The notes beneath the pieces are model-generated. The model ran no database searches. It saw nothing but the letters and a program-made list of their open reading frames with translations, and was not told the DNA's origin. The position numbers and the translations under genes were made by a program. From Betaproteobacteria bacterium (GTDB taxonomy: Bacteria; Pseudomonadota; Gammaproteobacteria; Burkholderiales; Casimicrobiaceae), in the NCBI GenBank assembly GCA_027492485.1, contig JAPUER010000079.1, positions 225,844-289,843 on the forward strand: a stretch of 64,000 bases of DNA. The letters are read 5' to 3'. Positions 7,720 through 14,677 of this stretch are shown here, in pieces; positions within the stretch are counted from its first letter, which is position 1, and the number at the start of each line of letters is the position of its first letter.

Positions 7720-8958
7720 ATGCTTACAGACACAGCCTGTAGAAAATTTAAGCCCGAAGACAAGCCCTACAAAAAGGGGGACAGTCACGGGCTTTTTTTG
7801 CTTGTGCAGCCCAACGGTGCCAAGTATTGGCGGCTCAAGTACCGCTACTTGAAGAAAGAAAAACTGCTGGCGCTGGGCGTGTACCCGGAGGTATCGCTGG
7901 CAGAAGCCCGCGAGAAGCAAGCAACGGCGCGTAAGCAGGTCGCCAACGGCGAAGACCCGGCGATAGCAAAAATCAAAAGCAAACGCGCTGCCATCCTTGC
8001 ACAAGCCAATAACTTTGAAGCCATCGCCCGCGAGTGGTACGAAGCGAACAAAGACGGCTGGATACCCCGCTACGCCACCAAGACCATGCAGCTACTGGAG
8101 CGGGACATTTTTCCGCACCTTGGTAAGCTGCCCATCGCCGACGTAACTACGCCCGATGTGCTGTTTGCAGTAAGAAAAGTAGAGGAGCGCGGCGCGTTGG
8201 ACGTAGCAGGCAGGGTGAAACAGCGCTGCGCATCCGTGTTCGCCTACGCCATCGCTACGGGACGTGCCAAGCACAACCCAGCCAGCGAGTTACGCGGCAT
8301 CATCAAGACCCGCGAAGTACAGCACCGTAAGCATTTACCAGCGGAAGAAATCCCCGCTTTCCTGCAAAAACTGGATGACAACGAGGCCGATAGCGTCGTT
8401 ACGCTAACGGCGCTGCGCATCACCTTGCTAACCTTTGTGCGCACGGGCGAACTTCGCTTTGCCAAGTGGCAAGAAATCAACTTCGATACCGCCGAATGGC
8501 GTATTCCTTCCGAGCATCGCAAGAAGCAAGCTCCGATGCACATAGTACCGTTGTCGCGGCAAGTGTTGGCACTGTTCAAGCAATTGCAGATGGTCACAGG
8601 TCAGCGAGAGCATATCTTTCCCAATGCAGCGAACCCCACCAAGTGCATGAGCGAAAACGCCATGCTGTATTCCATGTACCGCATGGGGTACAACGGCAAA
8701 GCGTCGCCGCATGGTTTCCGTGGCACTGCCAGCACGCTACTAAACGAAATGGGCTATCGCCCCGATGTTATCGAGCGCCAGCTATCGCATAAAGACCGTA
8801 ACGACGTGAGACGTGCCTACAACCATGCGCAATACATGGACGAGCGCAAAGCAATGATGCAGGATTGGGCGGATTATCTTGATGCTGTGCGCGTGGATGG
8901 AAATGTCGCACTTGCGAGCTTTAGAAAGTCAGCGCAGCTAGTAAAAAGTGCGGAATAA
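7720..8958 (+). CDS. int: P4-type tyrosine integrase
   Basis: This enzyme recombines attP with the tRNA-Asn attB site. The 412-residue protein has the P4-family layout: an N-terminal DUF4102 arm-binding domain (LFLLVQPNGAKYWRLKYRY, about residues 1-95), a core-binding SAM-like domain (100-195) and a C-terminal catalytic domain. The catalytic residues are present: Arg in TFVRTGELR (about 241), His and Arg in HGFRGTAS (about 330-333), His in QLSHKD (about 356) and Tyr in RRAYNHAQY (about 367). It starts 168 bp from the tRNA, the normal arrangement. Intact, so excision activity is possible. Confidence 0.95.
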   Translation: MLTDTACRKFKPEDKPYKKGDSHGLFLLVQPNGAKYWRLKYRYLKKEKLLALGVYPEVSLAEAREKQATARKQVANGEDPAIAKIKSKRAAILAQANNFEAIAREWYEANKDGWIPRYATKTMQLLERDIFPHLGKLPIADVTTPDVLFAVRKVEERGALDVAGRVKQRCASVFAYAIATGRAKHNPASELRGIIKTREVQHRKHLPAEEIPAFLQKLDDNEADSVVTLTALRITLLTFVRTGELRFAKWQEINFDTAEWRIPSEHRKKQAPMHIVPLSRQVLALFKQLQMVTGQREHIFPNAANPTKCMSENAMLYSMYRMGYNGKASPHGFRGTASTLLNEMGYRPDVIERQLSHKDRNDVRRAYNHAQYMDERKAMMQDWADYLDAVRVDGNVALASFRKSAQLVKSAE

Positions 8959-9018
8959 ACAAGCTACTAATTGCCGTGCTTTTGAGCTAGTAGCATCAGG
9001 CTGTAACCCGCACGGGCA

Positions 9019-9048
9019 TTGACTTTCAGGCGCATTAACGTCTATACT
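9019..9048 (+). promoter_or_regulatory. Strong sigma-70-like promoter in the island
   Basis: TTGACT (9019-9024) and TATACT (9043-9048) are separated by 18 bp. The next open frame (AlpA-like, 9266) lies over 200 bp downstream, beyond a terminator-like hairpin, so the promoter most directly serves a short transcript. Confidence 0.6.
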
Positions 9049-9054
9049 TTTAAC

Positions 9055-9190
9055 TGTTGTTAAAGCACTTTCTAACCCTCGCGGAGCCGCCCTCAATAGA
9101 CCCAACCAAAAGCATCAGCACCCACTCTTTTTGACCAAGTTAATTTGAGAAGTGCTTTCAAAACTTAATGCCGCTTTGCGGCATTTTTGC
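9055..9190 (+). ncRNA. Candidate small RNA of about 130 nt
   Basis: A promoter (9019-9048) and a terminator hairpin (9167-9190) delimit a stretch with no good open frame. The predicted RNA can close on itself: AAAGCACTT (9062-9070) pairs with AAGTGCTTT (9150-9158), bringing start and end together. Alternatives are a regulated leader of the AlpA-like gene 76 bp beyond, or an immunity RNA of the kind known in P4 satellites. No homology was recognised. The 8959-9265 gap holds only this unit. Confidence 0.5.
9167..9190 (+). terminator. Rho-independent terminator of the candidate small RNA
   Basis: AATGCCGC (9167-9174) and GCGGCATT (9178-9185) form an 8-bp stem with a TTT loop, followed by TTTGCTTTC. 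Confidence 0.7.
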
Positions 9191-9265
9191 TTTCTGGCGC
9201 ACGGTTCTTGGGCAGTTCCTATCTCGCACACGCTTTGCAGCGTGCTAACCCAAGGAAATACCATC

Positions 9266-9511
9266 ATGCTTAACGTCGCAGCAGGTCAAACTACACCCAA
9301 TTTTTCCGCGCATGTCATGGAAGAGCGCTTCCTTACGCTTCCCGAGGTGCTGGCACGTACTGGACTGTGCAAAAGCACGATTTACCAGCAAATCCGCAAC
9401 GGGGAATTTCCATCACATATTCCACTTGGTGCGCGTCGCGTTGGTTGGCTGTCGAGTGAGATTAATCGTTGGATAGCAGACCGCATTGCAGCGGCACGCC
9501 CATCAAAATAG
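9266..9511 (+). CDS. AlpA/excisionase-family DNA-binding regulator
   Basis: AlpA-type proteins are small MerR-like helix-turn-helix regulators that control island integrases or act as excisionases (P4 Vis). The 81-residue product has LPEVLARTGLCKSTIYQQI, the typical AlpA recognition helix, then GEFPSHIPLGARRVGWLSS and EINRWIADRI, the wing and dimer helix. The start is ATG 9266, with AAGGAAAT 7 bp upstream. It lies on the same strand as the integrase, just before the structured non-coding region it might bind. Confidence 0.88.
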   Translation: MLNVAAGQTTPNFSAHVMEERFLTLPEVLARTGLCKSTIYQQIRNGEFPSHIPLGARRVGWLSSEINRWIADRIAAARPSK

Positions 9512-9540
9512 GGGGTTACTTTGGTAGCTTAGATGGAGAG

Positions 9541-9970
9541 AATCACCAGAACACTAAACACTTAACACTAACCCCTCTACACCCCCTAAATACCCCCCTC
9601 TTTTCACTTTTTAGCCCCTCGATAGTATCCAGTAGGTAGCCCCTCGATAGTATCCAGTAGGTAGCCCCTCAGTTAGTAGCTATCTAGCCTAGGTAGCTCT
9701 GCTAGCTAGCCTAGCCCCTATCCCAGATAGTATCCCCCTTCCCTCTAATTTTCAAAAATTAAATGAGAGGGCTAAACTAGATTCTTAATATAGAAGGGAT
9801 ACTAAAGAAACCCAGTACCTTACGGCGCTGGCACCGCTACGCGGAACTAGACTAGCTAGCAAAGGGCAAGGGGATAGCAGAGATACTAAAGGGCACTGCA
9901 AAAGTGTAAAACAGGGGCAGAATTAGGGGGTAAAGGGGGTAAGTGTTTAGTGTTAGGTGTTGCAGTGATT
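9541..9970. repeat. Long imperfect inverted repeat in a non-coding, CTAG-rich segment
   Basis: The 70-bp ends 9541-9610 and 9901-9970 are imperfect inverted copies; both begin AATCAC and share TAAACACTTA and a C-rich block (G-rich on the right arm). Between them are a nested inverted pair AGTATCCCCCTTC (9729-9741) and GAAGGGATACT (9793-9803), a smaller AT-rich hairpin at 9741-9771, many CTAG tetramers and a tandem repeat. The whole gap 9512-10067 has no believable gene. The left half is pyrimidine-rich and the right half purine-rich. It may be a replication origin, a binding array for the island proteins, or a folded RNA; none is proven. Confidence 0.7.
9614..9670 (+). repeat. Two and a partial tandem copies of a 25-bp unit
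   Basis: The unit beginning GCCCCTCGATAG is repeated exactly at 9614-9638 and 9639-9663, and its first seven bases recur at 9664-9670. The unit contains GATAGTATCC, which reappears at 9727-9734 and, inverted, near 9798-9803. These could be iterons or protein-binding sites. Confidence 0.8.
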
Positions 9971-10067
9971 CCCGGCAGGGGGTTGACTTTCTAGCACAGA
10001 AAATCAGACAAATTTTCCGAATTGCAAATTCAAGTCCCCCTAGAATGCGCTGCCCAGCATGGGAGCA

Positions 10068-11060
10068 TTAGCGAATAAACTTATTCTGCTTGAGAAATTC
10101 GGTGATGTCTGCCAGTGCTTTTTTCTTTGCCTCAGCGTTGCTACCAACATGCGCCCCACGCTTCATACAGGCACGTTGTAGATACTCTTTCACATAGGCT
10201 GATTGGTTTCGCCACTTTTGCCCGGTTGCGGGGTCTGTCACGCTGCCATCATCTTCAAAGTACGTCACGCAATCACGGGCGTTTTGCACATTGGGGAGCC
10301 ACTGCACACGCAAGCTATCCGGCCCATCAAAATCATGGTGCGCATTCGGGTAGGTAATCGCTTCAATGTTGCCCCCGTGCTGCTTGATACTTGCTGCGTA
10401 CTCTTGGCACTTGCGCGGGTTGGTGTAGTCGTCCTTCTCACCCAATAGCATCAGCACTGGTCTGCCAGTGGTGTCAGGGTTGCGCTGCTGCGCAGTGCAG
10501 CCGGGGTAAATCGGGATATGCAGGGTGTAGCGCATCGAATTTGGCAACTTGCGGTTTTTGAATGGTTCATCAAACGCCAGAGATAAAGCCACGTTGCCAC
10601 CTTTAGAGCCGCCCTGTATGCCGATGCGCTGCGGGTCTATGCGCTTGACCGATAGCAACCACTTCAATGCGCCAATAGCATCGGCGTTCATCTCGGAGCC
10701 AGTTACCAGCGTTTGGTCTTCACTGGTTTTCTTCACTCCCCGCACCTCAAACGAAGCCAATACAAAAGTTGCAATGCCGAGCTTGTTGTATTCGTCAACG
10801 TATCGAGCTTCGCGCCCTCCCAAGCCACCACTACCATGCACCAGCACCATCGCCGGAACGGGGGCGGTAGCCGCTGCCTTTGGCATCGACAAATAGCCCC
10901 ACACGGCGCGGCGCTGGGTGCTGTTGATGATGCTTTCATATTCGACCTTCTCGCCGTATTGGTTCGCCGAATGTGGCGGCGTGGTGCTACACGCAATCAG
11001 CGCGAATGCAGCAAGCAACAAGAGCGCAAAACACGATAGCAAATTGAATGACTTGCCCAT
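10068..11060 (-). CDS. Dienelactone-hydrolase-like alpha/beta hydrolase lipoprotein
   Basis: The 330-residue protein has a lipoprotein signal ending LIAC with the acylated Cys at residue 24, so it is probably anchored in the cell envelope. An alpha/beta hydrolase domain follows: an oxyanion loop at MVLVHGSGGLGG (71-82), a nucleophile Ser152 in GGSKGG, an acid around Asp210-211 (GEKDDYTNP) and a base around His241-242 (NAHHDFDG). This is the dienelactone hydrolase family, which cleaves esters or lactones; the true substrate is unknown. It is the main cargo of the island and reads toward the structured non-coding segment. Confidence 0.85.
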   Translation of the reverse strand: MGKSFNLLSCFALLLLAAFALIACSTTPPHSANQYGEKVEYESIINSTQRRAVWGYLSMPKAAATAPVPAMVLVHGSGGLGGREARYVDEYNKLGIATFVLASFEVRGVKKTSEDQTLVTGSEMNADAIGALKWLLSVKRIDPQRIGIQGGSKGGNVALSLAFDEPFKNRKLPNSMRYTLHIPIYPGCTAQQRNPDTTGRPVLMLLGEKDDYTNPRKCQEYAASIKQHGGNIEAITYPNAHHDFDGPDSLRVQWLPNVQNARDCVTYFEDDGSVTDPATGQKWRNQSAYVKEYLQRACMKRGAHVGSNAEAKKKALADITEFLKQNKFIR

Positions 11061-11132
11061 AAGCTGAAAATTTTAGAGATTGGTGCGGTTTGCCTTATAG
11101 GGTGGGCTACCATCGGCAAAAGAAAAAAGGAC

Positions 11133-11468
11133 TTACCCCTCCCCATTTGTGCCTACCTTGCCCTTAAAACCCGCTGCTATCCATCGAATGGCGGGGCGGA
11201 TAGCTGCAAGCAACCATGCAGCGCAAATAGGCGCTATGGCGTACTTGGCAAAGCCAAGAAAGGCAATGCGCAAGTCTGTTGGATACCGTGTTTTTCCATC
11301 GTCGGCATAGTCAACGGTGAAGGCATCCCAAGGCAATTCGTACCATGCCCGGTATAGGCCGTATTCGCTAGCGCCTTGGGTCAATGTGAATAGCGCACTT
11401 ACGGTAGCCGCACCTAACCACAGCACCGACAAAACCACGCCAACACGCTGAAAGCCGCTCAGCTTCAT
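11133..11468 (-). CDS. Small membrane protein of unknown function
   Basis: The 111-residue product has two hydrophobic segments (VGVVLSVLWLGAATVSALF near residue 10 and YAIAPICAAWLLAAI near residue 77) with a polar stretch between (ELPWDAFTVDYADDGKTRYP). I do not recognise the family. Its start overlaps the stop of the upstream lipoprotein gene by 4 bp, so the two are translated together. Confidence 0.6.
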   Translation of the reverse strand: MKLSGFQRVGVVLSVLWLGAATVSALFTLTQGASEYGLYRAWYELPWDAFTVDYADDGKTRYPTDLRIAFLGFAKYAIAPICAAWLLAAIRPAIRWIAAGFKGKVGTNGEG

Positions 11469-11809
11469 TGCTTAAACCTACCGTCTGCCATCTTCATTTG
11501 CATGCAAGCCCGCATGTTGGCATCCCATGCAGCTTTGTCGTGTGTCTGCTTTATCTCAGGGCGGCAAGTGCTATGCACGCGGTATTGCTGCGAGTTGCCA
11601 TTCTGGGTAGCCGTGCCATCGCAGAAGTAGTTTCCGGTGGCGGTTTTGATGACGGGCGTTTTGCGGTTGGCCTCTTGTTCGCAGGACAACACGCCTAGCG
11701 AAAACTTGGCATTGCAGGCGGTCGGGTTCGCTGCATCTTTGCAGTGGTCACGGCTGGTGGCGCAGCCGAAGAGGGTTGCAATCGTGCAACAAAGGAGAAA
11801 TAATTTCAC
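11465..11809 (-). CDS. Putative lipoprotein of unknown function
   Basis: The 114-residue product starts MKLFLLCCTIATLFGCATS, a lipoprotein signal with a likely lipidated Cys at position 16. The mature part is Cys-rich (HCKDAANPTACNAKF, SCEQEANR, STCRPEIK, RACMQMKM), suggesting disulfides outside the cytoplasm. It is first in a minus-strand pair with the small membrane protein. Family not recognised. Confidence 0.6.
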   Translation of the reverse strand: MKLFLLCCTIATLFGCATSRDHCKDAANPTACNAKFSLGVLSCEQEANRKTPVIKTATGNYFCDGTATQNGNSQQYRVHSTCRPEIKQTHDKAAWDANMRACMQMKMADGRFKQ

Positions 11810-11886
11810 GCGGTGGATTCACTGTTTTGGTTCTTAGTCAACGTGCTATAGTGACCGAGGACGTACGGATAAAGCCAGCGCAAAAC

Positions 11887-11904
11887 GGGGTATCTTTAGG
11901 GGTA
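11887..11904 (+). repeat. Two GGGGTATCTTT motifs near attR
   Basis: GGGGTA at 11887 and 11899, each followed by TCTTT, 12 bp apart. They mirror the three motifs near attL and are candidate integrase arm sites on the other flank. Confidence 0.5.
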
Positions 11905-11956
11905 TCTTTTAAATCGCCACACCTTAAAAACCATTTAAATCAACGGCTTGCGACTA

Positions 11957-11976
11957 TGGTTCGAGCCCAGGTCGGG
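11957..11976 (+). repeat. Right attachment core (attR)
   Basis: A 20-bp exact copy of tRNA-Asn positions 7527-7546. Directly after it the copy lacks the three bases GAG present in the tRNA before CCAA, so this half could not rebuild a proper acceptor stem. Confidence 0.85.
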
Positions 11977-11987
11977 CCAACAAAATC

Positions 11988-12015
11988 AAGGCTTGCAGCG
12001 ATGCAGGCCTTTTTT
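11988..12015 (+). terminator. Original tRNA-Asn terminator at the island's right edge
   Basis: AAGGCTTGCA (11988-11997) pairs with TGCAGGCCTT (12002-12011), with one G-T pair and a GCGA loop, followed by TTTT. It lies just outside attR and probably served tRNA-Asn before the island arrived. It can also stop the minus-strand LysR gene end region. Confidence 0.75.
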
Positions 12016-12066
12016 GTTTGGTGCGAAATAGACCAAGTTTTTTGGTTTATCACGCGATAACCGTTC

Positions 12067-13125
12067 TCAGGTTTGACCGCACGGTCGGCGGCTGTAGCCG
12101 CTGCCCGTTGGTCGGGTCAATGACGCGACGCTGCCGGGCATCACCTTTGTCTGAAACAGCGACGCACAGAGCTCGCGCAGCCAGCGGTTGCCGGCGTCGT
12201 GGTGATAGCGCGTGTGCCAGTATTGTTTGACGGTAAAACCGTCGATTGCCACGGGGCAGGGCAGTACACGCAGATCGGCGGCTTGCGCGAGGGTGCTGCC
12301 AATGTGGCGGGGCAACGTGGCAACGAGGTCGCTGCTGGCGAGAATGGCGGTCAAGCCGAGAAACCCGGGCAACTCAAGCGCAACGTTGCGCGTCAACGAC
12401 TGCCGGGCGAACGCGCGTTCGATGAGCTGCTGGCCGGTGCCGGAAACGATGCTGATGTGTGATTCGTGCGCATATTGCTTGAGTGTGAAGGCACGCGTCG
12501 TTAGCGTCAAACGAGGGTGCCGGGCGTTGACCAGACACACCCAGTCCTGCGCGAACAGGGCCTGTTGATAGAAGCCTGCCTCCAGCCCGGGAATGAGCCC
12601 CAGCGCAAGGTCGCCGCTACCGGATTGCAGCGCACTGGCGACTGACGCATCAATGGTCGCTGCCTCCAGTCGCACGCCGGGCGCGAGTGCGCGCACCTGC
12701 GCGAAGAGTTGCGGCAGCAGCGTGACGTGGCTGGCGTCAGTCATGAAGATGCGAAACTCGCGCACCGCCGTGGCTGGGTCGAAGGTGCTGGGTGTCGTCA
12801 ATTGCCGCAACGTGTCGAGCGCGCTACGCACCGATCCCATGAGTGCATCCATGCGCGGCGTCGGCAACATGCCCTGCGGTGTGCGCACGAAGAGCGGGTC
12901 AGCCAACCGTTTGCGCAGTTGTCCGAGCCAGATGCTCACCGTCGGCTGGCTCTGGCCCAACCGCTCGGCAGCGCGCGTAACGCTCTGCGTGGCGTAAAGC
13001 GCCTCAATCAACTGTAGCCAGTGCGATTGCAGCAGCGGTGCAGTGGACGCCGTAGGCGCTGCCGTCGCGACGGCCCGACCATGCCGGTAGCTTCTGCTGG
13101 GACGATTGCTAGGCTGCGTGGCCAT
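12067..13125 (-). CDS. LysR family transcriptional regulator
   Basis: The 352-residue regulator has an unusually long polar N-terminus (about 30 residues, rich in Arg, Ser and Ala), then a winged helix (LIEALYATQSVTRAAERLGQ, PTVSIWLGQLRK) and a substrate-binding domain (about residues 115-320). It is transcribed away from the catabolic operon starting at 13237 with 111 bp between, the standard LysR arrangement, so it most likely activates that operon in response to a pathway intermediate. Its 3' end abuts the island edge. Effector unknown. Confidence 0.9.
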   Translation of the reverse strand: MATQPSNRPSRSYRHGRAVATAAPTASTAPLLQSHWLQLIEALYATQSVTRAAERLGQSQPTVSIWLGQLRKRLADPLFVRTPQGMLPTPRMDALMGSVRSALDTLRQLTTPSTFDPATAVREFRIFMTDASHVTLLPQLFAQVRALAPGVRLEAATIDASVASALQSGSGDLALGLIPGLEAGFYQQALFAQDWVCLVNARHPRLTLTTRAFTLKQYAHESHISIVSGTGQQLIERAFARQSLTRNVALELPGFLGLTAILASSDLVATLPRHIGSTLAQAADLRVLPCPVAIDGFTVKQYWHTRYHHDAGNRWLRELCASLFQTKVMPGSVASLTRPTGSGYSRRPCGQT

Positions 13126-13141
13126 TGGCTAATTATTGTGT

Positions 13142-13157
13142 TTTGCAATGATGCAAA
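13142..13157. promoter_or_regulatory. Probable LysR binding site
   Basis: A perfect inverted repeat, TTTGCA then four bases then TGCAAA, lies in the 111-bp space between the LysR gene and the divergent operon, 16 bp from the LysR start codon. The position suits a site used both for autoregulation and for activation of the 13237 operon. Confidence 0.5.
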
Positions 13158-13236
13158 TTGTATTTGTTGGATTTTCAAATGACCACGGCTTACCTACGAT
13201 TCGCCCATAACAACGACCCATACATGAGAGCAGCGG

Positions 13237-14238
13237 TTGAAGATTGCAGTTTTGGGCGCCGGCGCACTGGGCTGCGCGCTGGGTGGCGTGCTGACGGAGG
13301 CAGGGCACATGGTTTGGTTGATCAATCGTGGGCGTGAGCACGTTGAGGCGATGCGCGCCCGTGGCCTGGTCATGCGCGAGCAGCGTGGTGGCGCCGGTAT
13401 GGTCGAGCGCACGGTGACTGTGCGCGCCACCACCGATTGCCGCGACATTGCTGCGGCCGGCGGACCAGTGGATTTGCTAATCGTGCTGGTCAAATCGTTT
13501 CACACCGAATCCGCCATCGCCAGCGCGTTGCCCATCGTGGGGCCACGAACGACCGTGCTGTCGCTGCAAAACGGACTCGGTCACGAAGACGTGCTGGCCG
13601 CCGCGGTTGGGCGGCAGCGTGTGGTCGCCGGAAAGACCTATGCCGGAGGTGTGCTGCTTGGGCCGGGCCGCATCGTCGTCGGCACTCGGAGCAAAGAAAC
13701 CATCATCGGCGAACTGGATGGCTCAGAGAGCGAACGGGTTCGCGATATTGCGGCAGCGTTCAACGCGGCGGGCTTGTTGACGACGGTCAGCACGAACGTT
13801 CTGGGTGCTTTGTGGGACAAACTGCTGGTGAACGTCGCGACCGGTGCGCTCTCTGCCACTACGCGGCTGCCTTACGGCGAACTCTACGCGGTGCCGGAAA
13901 TTGCGTCGACCGCTATCGCCGCCGTGGCCGAGGCGATGGCCGTGGCGCGAGCGCACGAGGTGCGACTCAGCGTCTCCGATCCGCGCGAGCCGTGGCTGAA
14001 AGCGGCCACTGGCTTGCCGTTCGAATTCAAGGCATCGATGTTGCAAAGCATCGAAAAGGGCTCGGTTACGGAAGTCGACTACGTCAACGGTGCCGTTGTG
14101 CGCTGGGGCGAGCGCCGCGGCGTGCCGACCCCTGTCAATCAAACACTGGTGGCCTGTGTCAAAGGGATCGAGCGATCGCTCGCGCGTGTCGCGGAAACGC
14201 GTTCATCGCCAAGTAACGCTGAGAGGGTCGCGGCATGA
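13237..14238 (+). CDS. Ketopantoate reductase (PanE/ApbA) family oxidoreductase
   Basis: The 333-residue protein has an N-terminal NADP-binding fold (KIAVLGAGALGCALGG) and the family's C-terminal helical domain with LWDKLLVNVATGALSA and SMLQSIEKGSVTEVDYVNG, including the conserved Lys, Asn and Glu residues. Family members reduce 2-oxo acids to hydroxy acids. Its position as first gene of a LysR-controlled catabolic operon argues for a catabolic paralogue rather than pantothenate synthesis. The start is taken as TTG 13237, just before the GxGxxG motif. It overlaps the next gene by 4 bp. Confidence 0.85.
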   Translation: MKIAVLGAGALGCALGGVLTEAGHMVWLINRGREHVEAMRARGLVMREQRGGAGMVERTVTVRATTDCRDIAAAGGPVDLLIVLVKSFHTESAIASALPIVGPRTTVLSLQNGLGHEDVLAAAVGRQRVVAGKTYAGGVLLGPGRIVVGTRSKETIIGELDGSESERVRDIAAAFNAAGLLTTVSTNVLGALWDKLLVNVATGALSATTRLPYGELYAVPEIASTAIAAVAEAMAVARAHEVRLSVSDPREPWLKAATGLPFEFKASMLQSIEKGSVTEVDYVNGAVVRWGERRGVPTPVNQTLVACVKGIERSLARVAETRSSPSNAERVAA

Positions 14239-14633
14239 ACATGCTGGTTCGTTCTTACGTTGAGCATGTGGCCGTTCGCGTGGCTGACATCCATTGGCAT
14301 ATCCGGTTTTTCCGCGACGTGCTCGGCATGACGGCCCGTGAAATCGATGGCCCGGCCGACGCACCCCGCCAGTACTGGACCGTGGGTGGCGTGCAGCTCA
14401 TGGCCGCACCCGGCTTTACGGCGGCCCCGAGCAACGACGCCGGCTGGCTGGCGCACCTCGGCATCATGGTTGACGATCTTGAGGCCGCGCTTCTCGCCGC
14501 GCAGTCGTGGAGCGTCAAGACGCTGCCGCAGGGGCGCAACTGGTTGCAACTGCCCGATGGTCTGGCGGTGGAGCTGATTCAGGCGAAACCGGGCTCGGTC
14601 GAGCAGGCGCTCTCAGTTCAACCGCGTGCGTAG
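14235..14633 (+). CDS. VOC (glyoxalase/bleomycin-resistance fold) protein
   Basis: The 132-residue protein has a single VOC module set: VEHVAVRVADIHWHIRFF opens the first half, with a probable metal His, and LAHLGIMVDDLEAALLAA opens the second half; LAVELIQAK near the end supplies the usual Glu. VOC enzymes isomerise, cleave or epimerise small acids or CoA esters. It is translationally coupled to the reductase gene (ATGA overlap). Substrate not predictable. Confidence 0.8.
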   Translation: MNMLVRSYVEHVAVRVADIHWHIRFFRDVLGMTAREIDGPADAPRQYWTVGGVQLMAAPGFTAAPSNDAGWLAHLGIMVDDLEAALLAAQSWSVKTLPQGRNWLQLPDGLAVELIQAKPGSVEQALSVQPRA

Positions 14634-14677
14634 GCGGCGGCGGACAAATCGGGGCTTCTGAAGCAAGAAAGAGTCAC

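Larger units (their letters stand above)
7527..11976 (+). mobile_element. Integrative genomic island in tRNA-Asn (4.45 kb)
   Basis: The island is bounded by a 20-bp direct repeat of the tRNA 3' end. It carries an adjacent tyrosine integrase reading inward and an AlpA-like regulator. Its composition is visibly more AT-rich and its codon use differs from the flanks. It has no replication, transfer or packaging genes, so it is either a minimal satellite-type element or a decayed one. Cargo is three minus-strand envelope genes (10068-11809). Confidence 0.88.

Noticed and set aside
9614..9670. Tandem repeats as a CRISPR array
   Set aside because: The 25-bp units are directly adjacent with no spacers, and no cas genes are present.
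9512..10067. Structured segment as a retron or group II intron
   Set aside because: No reverse transcriptase is encoded in or near the island, and no intron domain structure was recognised.
11830..12060. Short frames across attR
   Set aside because: They run through the attachment core and terminator hairpin and do not resemble any protein.
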